From Phyto melanocephala (Eukaryota; Arthropoda; Insecta; Diptera; Rhinophoridae), in NCBI GenBank assembly GCA_941918925.1, contig OW799233.1, positions 141,672,223 to 141,736,222 of the forward strand: a stretch of 64,000 bases of DNA, written 5' to 3'. The position numbers and the translations under genes are program-made. The first letter of the stretch is position 1. Each line of letters begins with the position of its first letter. The notes beneath the pieces were generated by a model. The model saw only the letters and a program-made list of their open reading frames with translations, did no database searches and was not told where the DNA came from. Positions 60,413 through 64,000 of this stretch are shown one piece after another.

Positions 60413-62440
60413 ATACCCTTCACACAGTGAAAAAGGGTATATATAGGTTTGTCATTCCGTGTGAAATTTCTACAATTTTCATTTCCGACCCCATAAAGTA
60501 TATATTTTCTGAAAGGGAGTCGATTAAGCTCTGTCAGTCTGTCCGTCTGACCGTCTGTCCGTGTGTATGTTGAAATCAACTTTTTGAAGCCCCCCGACAT
60601 CGCTTGGACCCGGGTGAGGTATTAAAATATCAGAAATATTCGGGAGTAGATCGGTATTGAAAATCAGAAACATCGGTTCATAAACAACTGAGATATGAGC
60701 AAAAACGACCACCTCGATTTTTTTTTCACAAAAACAACATTACAACAACAACATACATACATACAAACGTGTATACTGGTTAGAGAAAACGTGGCATCGA
60801 ATCCCAGCTGAGCCCAAAAAATTTTTTTTTTCAATTTTTAAAAAAATTTTTTTTTAATTTTTTTTTTTATTTTTTATTTAATATATTATTTATATTTTTA
60901 TTATTTTTATACCCTTCACACAGTGAAAAAGGGTATATATAGGTTTGTCATTCCGTGTGAAATTTCTACAATTTTCATTTCCGACCCCATAAAGTATATA
61001 TTTTCTGAAAGCTTATGAATAGAGGAGTCGATTAAGCCCTGACCGTCTGTCCGTCTGTCCGTCTGACCGTCTGTCCGTGTGTATGTTGAAATCAACTTTT
61101 TGAAGCCCCCCGACATAGGTTGGACCCGGGTAAGGTATTAAAATATCAGAAATATTCGGGAGTAGATCGGTATTGAAAATCAGAAACATAGGTACATAAA
61201 CAACTGAGATATGAGCAAAAACCCACGACCACCTCGATTTTCTTTTCATAAAAACAACATTACAACAACAACATACATACATACAAACGTGTATACTGGT
61301 TAGAGAAAACGTGGCATCGAATCCCAGCTGAGGCAACAAAATTTTTTTTAAATTTTTTTAAAATTTTTTTTTAATTTTTTTTTTATTTTTTTTTTATTTT
61401 TTATTTAATATATTATATATATTTTTATTATTATTTTTTTTTATTTTTTTTTTTAAATTTTTTTTTTATTTTTTTTTTGTTTTATATATATTATATATGT
61501 ATATAATAATTTTTTTGTTTTAATTTTTTTTTTAAATTTTTTTTTTTTAAATTTTTTTTTTATTTTTTATTTTTTTTTTGTTTTTTTTAACATACATACG
61601 TGAATTTACTGTTATTGCATGACTACACGTTGTGAAGGGTATATAAGATTCGGCACGGCCGAATATAGCGCTTTTACTTGTTTTTTTAATTTTTTTGTTT
61701 TAATTTTGTTTTATTTTTTTTTTGTTTTATATATATTATATATATAATAATTTTTTTTTTAATTTTTTTTTTAAATTTTTTTTTAAATTTTTTTTTTAAT
61801 TTTTTTCTTAATTTTTTTTTTGTATTTTTTGTTTGTTTTTTTTAACATACATACGTGAACTTATAATTTTACAATGGGATGTTTTTATATATGTATGTTT
61901 TTATATGTATGTACGTATTTCATATGGGATGAATGGTGACACAAACTACTGTTATTGCATGACTACACGTTGTGAAGGGTATATAAGATTCGGCACGGCC
62001 GAATATAGCGCTCTTACTTGTTTTATTTTTTTTTTTAAATTTTTTTTTAATTTTTTTTTATTTTTTTTTTAAATTTTTTTAAATTTTTTTTTATTTTTTT
62101 TTTATTTTTTATTTAATATATAATTTATATTTATATTATTTTTTTTTTTAATTTTTTTTTTATTTTTGCTTGTTTTATATTTATTATATATGTATATAAA
62201 TATTATTTTTTTTTAATTTTTTAAAAAAATTTTTTTTTAAATTTTTTTTTTATTTTTTTTTAACATACGTAAATTTATAATTTTACAATGGGATGTTTTT
62301 ATATATGTATGTATGTTTTTTATATGTATGTACGTTTTTCATATGGGATGAATGGTGACACAAACTACTGTTATTGCATGACTACACGTTGTGAAGGGTA
62401 TATAAGATTCGGCACGGCCGAATATAGCGCTCTTACTTGT
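60413..62440 (+). repeat. Array of GTCY/mini-me-like elements with three tail hairpins
   Basis: Two head modules (60413-60830 and 60908-61345) with CACACAGTGAAAAAGGGTAT hairpins and GTCTGTCCGTCTGACCG runs are followed by T-rich tracts. Three tail modules then follow, ending near 61680, 62020 and 62440, each with GTTGTGAAGGGTATATAAGA, the CGGCACGGCCG hairpin and GCTCTTACTTG (the first reads GCTTTTACTTG). T(n)A tracts separate them. There is no coding sequence. Confidence 0.8.
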
Positions 62441-62774
62441 TAAATCACTGATGAATCAAAATTATAAGTAAAGACAGAAAAATTAATAATAATTAGTTGA
62501 CCTTCAATTGCAAGTTCACGCAAGAAAACTGATATGAAGTGCATGTCAAAATACTTATGCCGAAGCGAAAGTCTTTGTCTATTAAGATTCTTATCAGCAG
62601 TTTGAGAGTGCACAAAACAATGGATAAAATGTTATACATAAATATTGTTGTTGATGTGCACTTTGTTTTGAGCAAAGCTGAGGTAACGGTATCTTGAACG
62701 AAAAAAATACCAATAGACAAGAGAATAATTTGTCAAAGTAATTGTTCCGACGTCTGTATATAGCTTTGTTCCTA

Positions 62775-63420
62775 ATTTATATATATAAAAGTGAAACTCT
62801 GTCTGTCGGTGTGTGTGTTAGCTATAGACTCCGAAACCATAAAGCCGATTGGACTCAAACTTTGGCAAGTTGTTGTACACATTCCAGGAAGTGTTTATGG
62901 GTGGTAAAAGTAGGCGGGGTTACGTCCATAAAAAATAAGTTATAATTTTTAGCTACTTGCACTTGACTTATTTTTCTGAAACTTTGCACACATATTTAAC
63001 TCTCATGATTATACAATTTCGTGATTAGAAAAGTAGCCAGCGACACGCCCACACAAAATAAGTTATCATTTTTAGCTACTTGCACTGGACCGATTTTTCT
63101 GCAACTTTGCACACATATTGAGCTGTCATGACTACAATTTCGTGATTAGAAAAAATATCAGTGTCACGCCCAAAAAATTTTTATCATTTTCTGCTACTTG
63201 AACTTCACTGATTTTTCTGAAACTTTGCACACATATTGAGCGCTCATGACTATAAAGTGGGCAGTGCCACGCCCATAAAAAAGTTATAATTTTTAGCTTC
63301 TTGTACTTGATCGATTTTTCTGAAACTGCACACATTTTGAGCTGTCATGACTATTTAATTTCGTAATTAAAAAGTGGGCAGTGCCACCCCTATTAAAAAT
63401 AAGTTATTATTTATAGCTAT
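62775..63420 (-). repeat. Element made of ~120-bp tandem units, copy 2
   Basis: Reverse copy of 41565-42165: GAAACTCTGTCTGTCGGTG, GTTAGCTATAGACTCCGAAA, then five units with AGCTACTTGCACTTGAC, TTTCTGAAACTTTGCACACA and GGGCAGTGCCACGCCC. Confidence 0.78.
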
Positions 63421-63833
63421 TTCGATGCATTCCAATGGTTTCCACCGATTTGCCTTTCAACTTCAAGCTACTACAGTTTGTTCATTTTTACATCAAACGG
63501 AAAAACAAAAAATATTGTATACCCACTTGCATTACATTATAAATTAATAAAATATTTTATTTTTAATATATTCAATTAAAATTCAGAATGCATTTTTATA
63601 AATAAAGGGGCTAGTACAATGTATAACTTGAACTTAACTGCAGATGTGACTAAAGTATTTTTCCGTATAGTCCGATGCATTGTGTTGGATTCTCACCTTA
63701 GTTGGTAAGTAATTATTTAACGGTCAAATTTATTTTTATCTCGGTCGATAATGTACCCCCTCTACTTTTGAAAATTTGACGTTTGGTTATGTTGCTTAAT
63801 ATTTTATATTGTATATAATCCTATGCTCTCTTT

Positions 63834-64000
63834 TTATACCCTTCACCTGTGGTGCACAACGGTAGCTTTGTCATTCCGTTTGTAATTTCTACAATTTTCA
63901 TTTTCGACCCCATAAAGTATATATTTTCTGAAAGCTTATGAATAGAGGAGTCGATTAAGCCCTGACCGTCTGTCCGTCTGCCCGTGTGTTAGTTGAAATC
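63834..64000 (+). repeat. GTCY-family head module, cut by window end
   Basis: TACCCTTCACCTGTGGTGCA, CATTCCGTTTGTAATTTCTA, CCATAAAGTATATATTTTCT and CCTGACCGTCTGTCCGTCTG identify the head module; it continues beyond the window. Confidence 0.8.

Noticed and set aside
61013..61339. Minus frame with a repeated TDRRSDGQTDR motif
   Set aside because: Translation of the GTCY microsatellite; the same peptide appears at each head module.
63616..63711. Possible plus-strand exon: CTGCAG before it and TTG|GTAAGT after it, open for about 30 codons.
   Set aside because: Very short, no recognisable protein, and no partner exon in the window.
59827..64000. Search for the missing DHTKD1 5' exon
   Set aside because: No minus-strand exon with the expected N-terminal GH motif and matching splice phase was found; most of the region is repeats, so the exon is probably outside the window.
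1..64000. CRISPR arrays, bacterial operons, tRNA or rRNA genes
   Set aside because: None seen; the many regular repeats are eukaryotic transposons and microsatellites, and no cloverleaf with A and B boxes was recognised by eye.

Overview
This is AT-rich nuclear DNA of a fly, most probably a calyptrate dipteran (blowfly or house-fly grade), although I cannot fix the species. The reasons are spliced genes closest to Drosophila proteins, many short GT-AG introns, abundant TACATA/TATGTA microsatellites, and GTCY (GTCC/GTCT) proto-microsatellite repeats of a type known from Diptera. Four host genes can be assembled exon by exon with matching splice phases.

Host genes. (1) 2986-9290 (+): the last four coding exons of a gene I assign to Zwilch (kinetochore RZZ complex); its 5' part lies left of the window. 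(2) 18812-40757 (+): chaoptin (chp), the photoreceptor leucine-rich-repeat adhesion protein, in 20 coding exons that join without a phase conflict. Only the initiator ATG is missing, apparently in a separate upstream exon. (3) 34644-31229 (-): a complete 588-residue ZAD/C2H2 zinc-finger gene nested antisense in the 9.6 kb chaoptin intron. (4) 59826-45509 (-): a DHTKD1-type 2-oxoadipate/2-oxoglutarate dehydrogenase E1, in ten exons, lacking about 60 N-terminal residues beyond the first exon seen. chaoptin and DHTKD1 are convergent.

Mobile DNA fills most introns and spacers. The best element is a complete PIF/Harbinger transposon (46105-48978) in the last DHTKD1 intron. It has matched terminal inverted repeats, a CAG target duplication, an intact five-exon DDE transposase and a convergent Myb/SANT-like partner gene. 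Several short non-autonomous elements share its GGGCC terminus and 3-bp duplications (17066-17179, 44635-44961, 51633-51760; 30343-30725 has the terminus without a clean duplication). Other elements are a 5'-truncated non-LTR retrotransposon, a MULE relic, at least five mariner-like relics, a Tc1-type MITE, a MITE with 8-bp duplications, CCCAGC-ended MITEs and foldback elements.

Four dispersed repeat families recur: a GTCY/mini-me-like family with terminal hairpins and long T tracts, a family with CGCCCACTTTAACGCC motifs (here family A), one with GCCATCTTGGATTT motifs (family D), and one made of about 120-bp tandem units. Several insertions can be proved inside the window because a second copy of the host repeat shows the empty site (292-908, 17066-17179, 17782-18248).

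Stretches not listed, mainly 9300-10030, 11450-13250, 14600-16850, 18310-18810 and 32730-34190, are AT-rich and show me no gene.
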